In this document: piece after piece, positions 20,701 to 35,700 of the stretch
How positions within the stretch are numbered: position 1 is the first letter of the stretch
How the letters are laid out: each line of letters opens with the position of its first letter
Assembly: GCF_004027225.2 (NCBI RefSeq)
Contig: NC_044277.2
Location: 91,896,283 to 91,960,282, forward strand
Direction: 5' to 3'
From: Strigops habroptila
Taxonomy: Eukaryota > Chordata > Aves > Psittaciformes > Psittacidae
DNA: 64,000 nucleotides
The notes under the pieces: generated by a model
Told to the model about the DNA's origin: nothing
The model's database searches: none
Seen by the model: the letters and a program-made list of their open reading frames with translations, nothing else
Position numbers and translations under genes: made by a program

Positions 20701-23700
20701 TGCATTTACAAATCTTAATTTGCACACACAACCACCACAATCTATCAGAAATTCATTGTTTGGTCTTTGCGTGCTCAGGTTCCGAGTACTACACCATTGC
20801 CAGCTATAGGTACTAGACCCACCAGTATTGGAATTCTGTATTTCACAGAAGTAACTTAGTCTTACATTTATCCACCCAATATTCTCAAAGAAACCCCAAA
20901 CTAAAACTCATCAAACACTTAATATTTCTAAAAGATCGATCATCTCTACTTGAATTCTCATCATCCTGTTCAAAAGGTGCATGAAGTGCCTTTTCCTTGC
21001 CTGTCTTAGTCGTTCGAGGCTCAGAATGTTCTCCACCTGCAGCACACCACGTGTGTACTTTTCAATGTATGTTTCCCCATCGGATGTGCCCTCATTCTCG
21101 CTCCTCGCAGCCATCAGCGCCAAGGTCTCACGATCCTCAATTTCTTCTGTAGCCTAAATTACAAGTTACACTATTTTAGTTTTTTGAAGAATTAAAGCCT
21201 ATTGTTTTTAAGGTATTGCTTCACATCTTTAGGCCACCTCAATCTAGAAATCAAACTAAATCTATAATCGTTAATCAGTATTCCTAGTTACAATCAATGA
21301 TCCAGGACTTTTCAATACACATGTAAATGATGCTGAACTAAGAGGAGATCGTGTTTAGGAGAGGTTTTGCATATTTGCTGTAGTCAATGTACTTCTAGGA
21401 ATAATGCATATATAACCCGAAATCACATATGTTAAGGATTAACTAAAGAAAACTTCCTACGCAAGTAAATGCAACTTCCTTCCCAAATCTCAGATATGCT
21501 GTGTGATTTCTCTAGAGTTCAAAATAGAAGTGCTACAGCACAAAAGTAACCATCACATGGTGACAAGACTACTTGTGTTTCCATTTGTCCAATTTATTTA
21601 CTTTTAAAATAAATTTTATAGTACATTTAAAATCTGTATGAGATTTTCCTATATAAAGCAGTTTATATTCCTGCAAACTCATTTTCCTAGCTATTCTGTT
21701 TTCACTGACCTGGACATTCCTCTGAATATCCTCTGTATTTTCCCTGTAGACACTAATGTGATTTCAAAAACAGCTCTACTACAAGAACACAGTTAAACAC
21801 AGTAGAAAAGAAAACAAAATCCCCACAGTTTTCAACTGTTTAAAGATAAACATGATCTCACCCCTGAACTCTAGTATATACACTTTGGCAAGCTGCCTCA
21901 TATCAGCAAAGTAGGACATTTACTTCCCAATCAGTATCACCCCACTGCAGTAGGTAACTCTGTTCCTTTCAGTGAATTTGCCAGAGAAATATGGTATAAT
22001 TTACCTTTGGTATATTGGATACTATTTCATATGTCACTCCACAGGCAAAATATATGTTTTTCAAGGATATCCTCCTTTTCAGGCTCTGGGTAAAACTCTA
22101 GAAACAAAGTAATTTTCAATTATTGTTTTGATAGCAATTATTCATGACATCCTAAGAAATAAAAGGTCACAATGCAAAAACTTATTTTGTCACAAAAGGA
22201 CTATAATTTATTAAGTTCCTTTTTAGCATTAATCATCCTTTAAGTACTCTTTACAGCCCTGTGCTCAGTACACAACAGTGGTAAGTTCAATCAGTAACAG
22301 TTTCTTCCCATTTTGCACTGATGCTCTATCCTGGTGCAGTAACTTTTAACACCAAAATTGTAGCTGTAAGAAGTCCCTAATGTACAGATCACAGAATCAG
22401 CTCGGTTGGGAACGACCTTTAAGATCATGAAGTCCAACTGTTCCGCCATCATTTCTCATTTTGTCAGCCACCTGTTAAACAGGTAGAAAATTCCTTTTGC
22501 AATAGCAAAGCATAACTCTGCTTTCTAGCCATAACTGAAACAGTAACCAGAGTTTTCACTGTTGTCATCACAAGCTTACCATGCTTCACTACCAGCTAGC
22601 CTTACATCACCAGCTGTAAACTTACTTAACTTTCATCTAATAAAGTGTTTTAGAGAAACGAAACTGACCAAGGATAATATGCCAAATGTAAAAAGCTGCT
22701 TAGCAACCGCTTAGTAGCTGGTTTGCGCTCTCCCCCACCCAACTGCACTGTAAAATCTGAAGCAATTCTGAAATACATCTTGGTCTCAATCATCTGGGAA
22801 AGAAAGGAATATAATTTCAGCAACCACCTCACTGTCTAAACCCACAAAGCAGCAAAGCAAGGGAAGCAGCAACCACTCTTATGGCCGAAAAAACCACCCT
22901 AACCAAAGTCACCATGTTAAAGGGGGTAGAAAGTGTATACATCTGGGTAGTGGTGGGAAACAAACCTAGTTTGTAATTAACAGAGAAAGTAGCAGACAGA
23001 AAGAAAAAGTACCTGTTGTGTTTACACGGAACATTTAAAGGCCCCAAAGATGCTTTCAGGAGTAGAGTGGCTACAGTGACCCTATATTAGATAAGCTACT
23101 GCAAACTTCTCTGAATCAAAGAACATTGCAAGCTGTACAGACAAAAAGGTAAACGTCATTTTTTTGTTACAAAAGGAAAGCACCTGTTACACTCTGAAAC
23201 ACATCAGGTCGAAAACCAGACAGTTCAAAGGAATATACCAGAAGTGTACAGCTTCACTACAGCCTATGAAAAGCTATCTTTCATAAGAATAGGAGGGACC
23301 AAACCTATACAAAATTAAGCAAGCAGCTAAGAAAACACATTCAGAAAATTAATTAAGGATATGAAAAAAAAATCAATGATTAAAAAAAATATACATAAGC
23401 TTACTACCTGCTTGTTATAAATATTGGCTGCAATCCTTTTGCGTAATACCAATTCCATTGCTGCAGGATGGCTGAGCTGCACAGTAGTTTTCACTATTAA
23501 GTAAATTCTCTCGTTTTGAGGCGTTACCCTATTCAGGTGCACTGAGTCATGGACAGAAGAGTCCCAAGCAGCAGTGGCTGAAACCTACTCAGAGAAACAA
23601 AGTGGAAAGAAAGAAAGGGAAAATCAAAAGATTCAGCTACTCTAACAACAGATTTAATCTGCAATGATTTAAAATGAAGTAGAACAACTCTTTCATGAGA

Positions 23701-26700
23701 GAAAAATAAGCATCACTGAACAAAGTGGAGTCAAACCTCCTTTTCATAGTAAGGAATTTATCAGAATCAGCATAATAAAGGTATTAAGATATTGGGAAAA
23801 ACCATCATGAACACGATCCCTGCACTGTGCAAATCCTGCCGCAAAAGGAAGCCTTCACACAGCTGGAGACAGAAAGGAATGCAGAAGCAAGACTGTAGGT
23901 AGGAATACAAATCCTATTGCAAATGTACTAAAATTTAATAAAATTCATTGTTACATCTTTCATCTGTGTTGGATTAGGTTATAGAGGCCCATACAGAACA
24001 AACATGCTCTCATCCTGCAGAGCACCTTTTTTCTTCCCTCTCCCTCCTCCCCAACTTCAGCGTCCCATTTATTCTGGAAAGGTCTCTTAAGCAATGGCCT
24101 GAGTTGGCACAGGACGTGAAAGAAATCAGGTAAGAAATTCCAAGATGGGTTCAAGCTCAATTCGTTTCCACCAATTTCCAAAATTTATGTTTAAAAAAGT
24201 AATTGTGTACTACAAAGGAAAAGGTTTTATTTAAATATTAAGCTTTGCCTAGTGTGCATAATAAATGAAGTGGCTTTCTCTGAAGAATCAAGAGCCTTCA
24301 AGAGGAATGATAAAGGGGTGAGGAAAGAAGAAAAAGGGATTTTGAGTCAGGCAGCTGAATTACTCTTTTGCCAAGAGCAGCTAAGACTTGTCGCCTCTGA
24401 ATTAAGGCAGTAGAGCTAACAAGTCATACTCTCTTCAATTCCAAATAAACAGGCCAGAAAATGAAGGCAGCACTAGATACAGATGGTACTTCTAAGACAA
24501 AAAGATAATAATAATGATTAAACAAATACAAGTAGAAAATAAAACATAAAAAGAAATTGTTAACATAAGCTGCAGTTGTCAAGGAGGCTTGCTAACAATT
24601 TACCTCATCATCACTGTGTTTTATGATCGGCAGATAAAAGAATGGACTCCCATGCTCCTTTGGTAGTATTGAGTTAACTCCTGATGCATGGGGACCTATA
24701 AGTTGTTCATTGGCACTGAGGTCATCAGCTAATGAAACAAATGTGCAAAGAATGACATAGTTTTATACCAAAGGATATTAATATATAGAGGCAAAATTGT
24801 AATACAAAGTTGTAATAAAGTCCTACCCATATTTCATAATACATCTAATCCTGATTAATCTTCTTATTACGCAGTCCTTTGAATACTATTTCGGCATATA
24901 AAAGAAGGGAAGTAAAACCAGGCTAAGACTCAGCAAGAATACATTCTCACGTAACCTAAACTGAATTTAAAACTATTTCTAGGTATTCATAATGTTAACG
25001 TGTGCTCAGCCAGAAAACTTTTGATTTATCCACCTAACCAGCTCATCTCTTAGTTAAATCACTTCTGATGTCTCAGGAAATATTTAAAACAAGAATAGCA
25101 GTTCTGGCTATATTAGGCTAAAAGCTAACAAAAACCAAACAAACAAGTTGTGCAATGATCCATCAATCTAGTTAAATATCCTATTTGATCTTCTGCCTGC
25201 TAATCTCTGCTGATAATGAAAAGAACCCCAAATAAAAACATTCCTTGTGAGCACAGATGAAGGAAAGAGTGCAAACAATTTTCCAAAAGCAGCTTCTAAA
25301 GCAGGTATTCATGTGTTGCCTATATAAACACATCTGGTAGCCCTCACTGCAGTGCTGGATGTGACAAGGCTTCTGGATCCTCCTCTGCTTTATGCCCCAA
25401 GTTTATACTTAAAGACTTGCTTCCTAAACAGTCCTTAGATAGATATCATGCAAATTCTAGTCTCTTGTTGCTCACAGTGTGTATCTGTGTCTTAAGAATA
25501 CATACCAATAGTCTTCTCACATGTAAAACTAAATACTTTCAAAGGGAGAACATTTAGATTCTCTGACAAAATGCTAACACACTCTTCATTAAAACAGCTG
25601 TTTAAGACTCTACAGATACCTCAGTAGGAGGAGGTCTGAAAGCACTAGGAGATTCGCCATCAGTGCTTTAATGTCATGTGGATTTGTACATCAAAATGTT
25701 TACCGGATTTTCTTATCTGCTGCTTGACTTAAACTAAAGTTGCTCTCTTTCTTACACAATTTTCTGTTGTATAGGCTATACTTCACTCACATGTTCCCCA
25801 ATTTTTACCTTTACTTTAAAATAGTTGTACATGATTATTCCAACATACAGAATCAGAATTGAAAAGCATTTTACAAGCCATATTAGGCAGTGCCATCGCC
25901 AGGACTTGTTTGATTTCAGACATTTCAGATTTATTCTTCCATTTACTAAGTTCCCCCCTTCCCAAGTTTCTTAATCTGCTGTTACAACATACCATTCAAA
26001 TCAAGGAAGAGGACGGGTATGTGTGTTTCCATTCCTGCAGGTGGAATCCTGAAACAAAACAAACTGCTGGGAACAAGGCAGGCAAATTCATACCTAAGCT
26101 AATTTAGGCAAACAGATCTCAATGCAAGATTCATTAACTGTAATCAATGACTAAAGCTGTCAACATTTTGATGGCTAATCTGAATGCCTATGTTGCACAG
26201 ACAATATTTTGTTTATCTACACTTGCAGCTGAATGTAGTGCTTTGCCAAAACTCTATTCAAACCGCACAGCACATTTCAGTTGCTGTGAGTATGACAGTT
26301 TTAAACATCCTGTTCTGTTTCTCATAAAGTTAACTGGTTGTAGTCATCTCATTCATAAGGGTTAACAGCCTTTCAAAGAACTTTTTATCAATAAATACCC
26401 TTTAAATATATGCCCACAGCACACTTCAGGTGGATAACAGGAAAAAATGGCAAAGAAAGAGTATCACTACATCATTAATCCAATGAAGAAGAGATATATT
26501 AGGTATTATCAGTATCATCAGTGTACACTTGATTAGAGTTGTATTTCTTGTCCACACTTTCCCAAATCCAATGTTGCATTCCTCATTTTTGCATGTCATT
26601 TCCAGTGATCTTAGTTAAAACACAGATTTAAATGAAATTAAGAGGAATATATTAGAAATTCAAATGAAACAGAAGAGAACACATCCTTTGAAATCAGAAT

Positions 26701-29700
26701 TTCTTCCCTCCCCATTCCTTATCAATGAAATTATCATGGGTTCTACCATTCATTTCTGAACCACTCTTTTTCTGAAAGGAGTCAAACCAGGATAATTTTC
26801 TCAGATTTTTGTAAAATTATAAAATATTATGTTAAATTCAAAAGTGATTTTCAAACTTTGAAAGCTACCTCAAAGCTACTTTATGCACCATGTTAACTAA
26901 GCAAACCTTTCTTACATTTCAGCCAGCATCTGACCTTCTTCCAGCCTTCTGCCTGCTGGGCATAATTTGTAGTATTATAGAAAAACATGGGAAGCTCTAA
27001 AACATCCTGAGATTTTTACCTTCTCATGTGTAATGTTCATGTGGAGAAAACTAACCACTCCAATGGTTTCTCTGAACATACCAATTTGCAGGGGCACCGG
27101 GAATTCCACTGCCTGGTGCTGGAACAAACACGGCGTTCCTCTCTTCCGTCAGCCCTACCCACTGTTCGACCAGCCGGGCTTCTCGTTCTAGATCATCCTC
27201 AGATTTTTCTGCAGTGAAAGAGACTACTGTCATATACGAGACACATGTTTCATGGTGTAGAGAATAAGGGATGACAGGATTTTTAAGCTTCAGACCTTGT
27301 TTATTGCTGATCTTTTGAATCTGCTCATCTAAGTATTCTCTGCGTTTTATCAATGCATCAGACCACCTTTCTCGCACACAGTTTAAATCTTCTTCCTAAA
27401 ATAGAAGGAGAAAAGAAAGTTATTAGGCTACATTGTTAAGATTAAAGGGCAGCGAATTTTGTGATAATTTCATCAGAATTTATATTTAACAGCTTGCATG
27501 ATGCAGAAAACTTTTTTCCCCCCGAATGACATGCACACTGATTAAGTACCTCATCACCCACGAATGGAAATTTATTTGCTTTCAGATCTCAGATTCCAAC
27601 AGAAGGAAAAGAAAATGTGACTGCTGAATAGAATTATACACCATAGGCTAATTACTCACAGAAATGGCAATCAACCTTTTTAATAGCATATGGAATAGGA
27701 AAAAACAGGTATCATCAGCTGATCGTAAGTTCTCCTGAAGATTAGACAGGTCAGTATGCCCTCAAACCTGCACAAAATTCTATTGCTAGCAGCTGCCATC
27801 AGTGCAATTAAAAGATTTCTCATGCAAACAAAACCCATCATGCAATCATGCTTTGTGGAATCACAGAAAATCTGGTTCGTTCTTCTCTGTGATATGTCAG
27901 GAAGCGCATAAACAGCCCGCAAGAAGTTAGTACCTTGGTATTTTTGAGATTGATGTAAAACCTAAAACCTTATCTGAAGAGATGTCAGCGTTCTCACCTA
28001 ACTGGTTTTATTTTCATAAGGCTGCCTATCAGAAATAAGTCTGAAATGTGTTTTCCTTTTTTAGGCATTTCCTCTTCTGCCCTTTTCCGCCTCTTAGGTA
28101 AGTATTCTGTTATACAGTCTAACCTGTGACTGTCTAGTATTTATTTATCACACAAAAAAACAGGCTCAATGGTTTTTTAGATAAAAAAGAATTGCTTCAC
28201 TGAAGTGTCTGTATTCTCCCCCCTGGCATCTTCCCCCCTGTCTCCCACACGCATTTCAGAAAACAGCACAACTTAAAAGGTTACGATGTTTTCTTTAGAA
28301 AACAAACAAAAAATCCTATGCTGTATAATTTGGTTGGGAAGGATGCCTGCAGCTGCAGGTGGCTATGGCTTTCCCTACGATAGTCATTGGAAACTGTTTT
28401 CATTCTAAATTAAGGTTTCTAAGCTTTTATTCACATAGGAATTCATGTAGCCAGTTAGGAGAGCTGACTGCTAAGTACTAGAGAAGAGCGCACACTGCAA
28501 GAGTATAAAGTCACAAGGTAAACTGAAATAGCAGTGTTTATATAGCCCAGGTAGCCTCTTAAATAGCATATATGTATTTCAAAGCCACTTTTGCTTGCTC
28601 CAGTATGCTTGTTCATTTGAAAGTTGCTGGCTATTAGCATTAGCTGTGCCCCATGCCACAGGATTGACAGCAACAGCAGCAATACCTGGTAACTATCCAT
28701 ATCACCACCATCATCCTCCTCCTTCTGGTAGGAGAAAATAAATGTTGTAAAACACAAAACAACATGCATTTCTCTCAACAGAAACTCACACAAATACCCC
28801 AAAACATGAATACAAACACTTCTGCCACAAATTTGTAAAATGTTAAAATTACAACACTCAAACAAAGTCTTATTAACAGGTAGAAACAGATATTTTTTTC
28901 ATTACAGGCTATAGCAGCTCAGCCATGATTTGAGTGTTAGTCAGTATATTTAATAAAAAGAATAAATTAATACCCCCCTCCAGAATACAGTGCCAGAAAA
29001 AGGACTGAGCAAATGTATCACCAATCTTCAAGTTTTACAGTTTTGTCTGTATTTAAGGTTATAATTACTTGTGGTTCTGAATGCAACACTTCTGACAACA
29101 GGCACCTTGCTTCCCTGGGTGGCCCATTCCACATGTTCTTTGCCATCACTGTTAACACCATGCTTTAATTCCAATATGAATTTGTCCAGTATCAGCTTGA
29201 AGTCATTTATACTCCTTAAGGACTTTTTCCTGCTATATGAACTAGCCCTTTCCCATTCAGTGATGGCTCTTTTTGATTCTGATCAAGTAACAACTCAGTC
29301 TTTTTGAAAAGGTAAATAAGATCTGACTATAAGACATTTTTTCTACTAATTTACGTTTTTTTCTGCTTTTCTCCTCCTCAGCTTTCACCATCCTTGTAAG
29401 GGAGGGCAACTAAAATTAATCACCTGTACACATAAAGGTGAAAATACTTATTACTCCTGCTTACATATATTCAAATAGCACACTTGGTACTTTATCAGTT
29501 ACACACCGAGCTATATGCAGGAAAAAGCAGCAGATTTCGCACCTTATGCTCACATTACATGTATGAATCTCAAACATGTGTAAAACTGCAAAATATCATG
29601 TACCAGTGTGCTAAAGTCCCTTTTGGAATTATGTTAGGCTGGGCCTAGAACAGCAAAACCAAACCAAACTGAAAAAATAACAGTCTTACCTGGTAGCTGT

Positions 29701-32700
29701 CCAAGCCCCTCTGCAATTTGGTTGACCTGGCAGTCACACCACCTATAGAGACTGAAAGAATTGCTTCTACCATGAGAGGCAGTGTTCCCGAATGCTGGAC
29801 GGGTTTCACCGTCACCTGAACTCTGCGAGAATGACCCTGAACAGGTAATTGAGACACAGAAACAGAGAGAGAGAAACCGAGATAAACTAAGAATAAAATG
29901 AAGAATCAATTTTAAACCTGAATAAGAAGACAGGGAAAAGATACATACCTGCCTAAGCTGGAAAATTCCCCCTGTGTTAACATCTTTTGCCTGATGGAGT
30001 TCAACTGCAGTATATTCTCCCATCTCATTCAATTCTTGTATGGAAATCCACATTTCTATTCTTCGAGTTACTTCATTCCACCTAAAATGACATCCCCACA
30101 AAAATTAATGGTTGCCTCACCAAGGTATATTTTGTGTACCACAAGTATTGGAAAGCCTTTGGAAAGCTGATGGAAGCATTCATGGGTAATTTATTTGTAC
30201 CTGTCTCTCAGTGTCCTAGTTTTAGCATGAAGAGAATCAACTTCCCAAACAGAGCTGCCATTGCCAGTACATCTGTGACCCCACACTTCAATAGCAAGAG
30301 CTCCTTCTGAAATGAACTCCAAAAACTCCTCTGTGACATTCACCACATAGTCCTGGCAATAAGAAAAAACAAATCAAATGAAATAATTCTATATCTCCTC
30401 ACCTAGCTTGCAAGGACATACCTGACAACTGACTCCTGCATGGTAAAACTATACAGTTTGGATCACAGAGCTTGAATCTAGTCAAGAAAGTTGTGAAACA
30501 TCACCTCAGCAATTCCTGTTTCTGCATACTGTGTTTTATGCATTGAAAGTTTCCATAAAACAATACAGCTCCAATGATCTTTAAGTTACCAAGCTTACCA
30601 AACAAGTATATAATAAGATGTCATTATATAAACTATGGATTTTCCCATGCATTAGAGATGACATCTGAATTTAAAAGACCACTATTTAAAAGATTTTTTT
30701 CTTTTTGCTACATTTTGAAGAAGTGATGAAGTGAAATACAATGGTATTTCAAAGTATAGTCAAAAGTCATTAGTTACATGACTTTACTTCCTCCTTCTTC
30801 CCTCAGCAAAACAAGGCTCAGATTCTAAATAGCTTATCTCAAACATATCGTCTTCTTGGTAACACTACATAATAACAGTTACCTTGCAGTGAGAGAAGGT
30901 CACTGTAAAATGAGCATCTTTGCTCTGAGGTGAAGGCACATCTGGATCTACCACTGGTGCTGCTACTGTTGACTCACACTGATCCCAAAATGTGTATTGA
31001 CAAAAAACAAAGTTGGAGAGATTAGGTGGCAGTCCGGTTGCTTCTTTTATTTTCACCTGAGGAGACGAAACAGATGTTGTCATATATATGACTGTTTCTT
31101 CTTCAGTGGTAAATTGTACAAAAACCAAATATGTAATCCAAAAGTACCAACAGCCAAGAAGTCTCCTTTCTCTTTAGAGAATTTTAAGCAAGTAATAGCT
31201 TACATTGCTTAGTACTTTACATTGGAATGACTACAGAGTTCCAAAGGCCTGAAACTGTTAACTTCATCATGTGTTCTCACTTACCCTGCAGGAGAGCTTT
31301 TTTGCTCTGTGAATAATTTCTCCATTGTTATCCATGACTTCCAGACTCCCGCTCTCGCTGGAGTTCTCCGATGAGTCATCTCCTTCTACTACACGTTCTG
31401 GGACAGACCCAGTAACTCGCATTACTTCAACATGCAACCGTCCTGCAACCTAAGGCAAGACAAATACTGAGAATCTGTGCACAAGGGACTTATAAGACAT
31501 TAAGATGGTAGATATCTAACTCTAGGAGGTGTGCAGAGGCAGAACTGGACAACTCTCAGTCACCAAATGAAAAGTAACCATAGCAAAAAAGAGAAGAAAG
31601 GAATAAAATATTTATGTTCAGAACTCTGAACTTTTTAATTCATGCACAACAGAAAAGGTACACTGTACTTCAGAACCTTAATATGCCAGGTTTTGCTCAG
31701 TTACCTACGTTAATACTAGGAATGTCATTCTACCAGCTGGGCAATTGTAAACAATTAAACAGAAAACACACACAGCAATTTGTAAAACACTTTTTCACTG
31801 AGAAACAAGGCGGTAAGCATCACTTGCTTGTTAAAAAGAAAACTAGTGTAAAGTCTCCCAGCATAGAGGGTGCCCACACAGGCAGGCCCAGCCCACCATC
31901 CACTCACCTCTCCTTGCTGGCTGATGATGGGCACAGCATACTGCAGTTTAACATCATAGAAAAGGCACTCCAGAAACACGTTGGCCACGCCAATTAAGTT
32001 GTGGTTCTCCTGTGCTTCATAAAAAGGATCACCTCTTTTGCCCATCAGCTTCCTGATCTGTTTGAAGGATTGTAAAAGTTATGTCAGAAACTGTAGGTGT
32101 GAGAACACACACCCAAGTAACTATACGGTATAAGATCATGGCACAAAAATTAAGTCACTACCAATCTTTTCTGTTCCTTCCTGTTACAGAAGTAGAAAGA
32201 GACTAGAAGCATATCACAAGTCTGAAATGAAATCTTTGAGATGAGCCATTATACGATCCTTTATTTATGACGATATATAGTAATATGATGACCTAGATTT
32301 TTTAGTGATGTCAAGACAAAGCAGATTTTACCATGAGCAAGCACAGTAGCCACTGATTTCAGTAACTTTCACCTTACTTTCCGGCTCTGCTTACACTTTT
32401 TAAATGAGAGGACAAATCATCCCCAAGTTGAACAGCTGGTCTGGCTGCTGGATACCGCTACAGGGGCAAAAGGGAAGGTGCAGGATGACTCCCACTTAGG
32501 CCTGTAAGTGTTCTTATGGCTCCCACAGAGCTCACACCTGCAGCATTTTTTACGCAAGTACCCCATACACAGCCACAAAGAAATCATGCAGATTCCTAGC
32601 ACCATAGGCATTCCTCAGGGGGCTTGTTAGCTCCTTCCCTTGTCCTTCTTCAACACATGCATTTGACATACATGTTTCTATGTAGCACATAGAACACATG

Positions 32701-35700
32701 CATTATGGATGACATAGGTCATGGCAAGGACAATCCTGGCTCAGGCAGACATAATTCAAAGGATGCGCTATCAGTTCTTACTAAAGTCAGCAGCAAAATC
32801 ATCGTTGTCTTCAATGGGCACAGATGAAGTGCTTGACCTCCCCTGTGTTATGATTTTAGAGACTCCCATTGTCCCGTCCAAGGCATGTAACAAAGGCACA
32901 ACAGCTGTTCAAACATACTTGAGAATGATTCTTGATACAAGTAATTTAGGTGCTCCCCATCAGCCACAAGACAGCAAAATATACTTCCTGTGCACTTCTA
33001 CCTGGATACTTACAGGACATCTTCTGGAACACTAAATCTCATGTCTATCTCTTGTCAGTAAGCAAGCAAGCTTTGACAAGTCTTAAACTACTTTGCCAAG
33101 GCTAACATGTTACTTAAATTCCCTGGAAACGCCACTTAGTTTGGATGGAGATACTGATGTAGACTAAGTACCTTCAATTGATCTCTTCCCTGCTTTAAGA
33201 CTGGGGGACATACAAATGAAATTACAGAATGTTTCACATTTTAAGATCAAGTTCTACCCCACCAAAATGTACAACATCTTAAAAGGGGTTAAAAGAAAAT
33301 AAAATCTCTGATCCCTTTCAGAAAATACATACAATACCTCAGGAATTTTTTCCTTCCACTCTTGATAGACGTCTCTCATGTCAATCAATTTGTTCTCTAG
33401 TTTTTCAATGGTCCACACTTGAGTACCTTTGCCTTTTCTTCTCACTTGAATAGCAGGCTCACTTACTATTGCACCCCTCTAAATCAGAGGGAAAAAAAAC
33501 CAATCACTGCAGGAAAGGTGGATGTAAGTAGTTTAACTCTTCTCTCAAACTGCATTCCTAAAAAGGAATAAAATGCCGAAAATCTGGCTTCTCTCCGCAT
33601 GCCAGCCATACTATCTCTGCTCTCAAACACAGCATACCCTATATACCCTTGAGGATCCAGACCTCTTTGTCCTCAGACAACTACTATTCACAGAGGAACA
33701 TTAGCGCTCTCAATAAAATCACTTATGACAAGCATATTAACCTAATTGCTATCATTATGTTTACAGCAGGACTACAACTAGAAAAGCCTCAGGACAAAAA
33801 AAATAGCAGGTATCTAACAAAACCCAGTAATTTTTGCAAGCATAACTAAAATGCAGGTTTTACAGCAACAGAGCACAAATGCCTGTTGACAGATCGCATG
33901 AGTATATGATGATCATACACTTGAAAGAACAGCAAGAGTCATATTTAGTGCTCTGTTCCCATTTTCATTTAAAATTATTCACTTTAAATATATTAAAGTC
34001 AGGTAGCACTCATATTTTGCCTATGCATAATCTAACAAAAGTAACATATTATAGTCTCAAGTTAGATGACTGTTATATATGTCTACATATCTTAGATCAG
34101 CCACAAAACTACATTTTCCAGGATTCTTTGTTGTCATTACCTTCTTGTTGGCACTGAGGTTTTCAGCAGGGATCTGAAGTGTTACTTGGTAATCTGTTAG
34201 CTTACTCAGTTCTTCTGCTAAGAAGTTTGCTTCTCTCACCAGTGTATTTGCCTTTACTATCTGCTCTCGAAGTTTAGCCAGGCTCTGTCGAAACAATTCA
34301 TCCCTGTGGTGCAGTAGGTAACATGAAAAATACACAGAAACCTATTTCTATTATTGGAAAGCTGCAAATAGAGGTGCTAACAAAGACTTCTCTGAAACAA
34401 GCTTAAGAAGAAACCCTGTATAGAACTATGTCAGCAAACACGAAAGCCTCAGACAACTTTATTGAAGAAAAGCAGTGATCGCACATTAAACGAACATATG
34501 ACTGTTGCAGTGAGTCTAGCACAGTAATGCCCAAAAAAAAAAGGGCACAGCTCTATGGAAGCTGTTACAATGATGATTTGTTAAAAGCCCTAGGGACGTT
34601 CCTAATTTTCAAGAAACAAAATAATTGCAGCTGTCTGTCTTTAATCTGGAGTCCTGTTCCACAGAAACTACCAGTCCCAACATGCGGACTTCATATTGAT
34701 AAAATCTGCTTTTCCTCAGATCGTGGAACCTGCAATCACTGCAGGCCACAGCTTTACATCACAGATAGGTCTGCAGTGTGATAGACCCCCAGAGCTCCCT
34801 GCATATAGTTAAGCCATCTCAAGTGTACCCATTAAGATTATTTATTTATTTAAGTCCTATATACCCAAAGTACTTTTTAAGTACTAGATGAAGGAGCACA
34901 GGTTAAAGCTTTTGCACTCTGAACAGTTATTAGTCTCTGGAGAAATTCCAAAGAGGTTTCTAAGGCCTGTTTGAGCAAATCTGTTCTAACATACCAGCTG
35001 GCAAACCTGCTATGACACATACTATACCTCCACCTGTGATACTAAGATACGCTCTCACCTGGAATTCTCATCTTTAGTTCGCCTTTTAAAAGTATCACGC
35101 TTATCCTCTAAGCAAATGCGAAGTCCCCCTTTCTGCCTTCTTTGTAATCCCAACAGCACTTACTGTGTCTCATCATCTTCATAAAACTCATGATCAAACT
35201 TCAGATATTTTGGTGACCTGCACTCCCCTGTATGACTTTTTAGTTTTTCTAAGTAAAGTCCTACTGAAACACAGTACATTTGGTACTGTATTTCACTTCT
35301 CATATCTACAAAACACACTACGGACAAGCGTAGGAGGACCAAATAAACTCATAGGCTTTGCTGTGAATACAGGCAAAATTTGCCTATTTGTCTTTATTCA
35401 AGTAAGCTTAGACCTTTTGTATGTCTTTATAGTACCAACTGCAAACAACAAACAATTAATGTGCTTTTCTGTCCCCAACAGAATTCTTCTTGAGTAGTTA
35501 TCTTTTTTCAAAACACCTCCAACAGCAGCCTGGGTAATTCAAATTGCACGCTGCTGGTTCCCCGATACCAAGCCAAAGTGGTAAATGACCAGCAGTGTTA
35601 GCAAGCAGCCCTGAATTTTAGTGCCTTCGACACGCTATAACATGCAGCTTTGTTTTGCTCCCCTATCTGGCCTAAGTTTGCAACAGTGCGGGTTTTGTTG

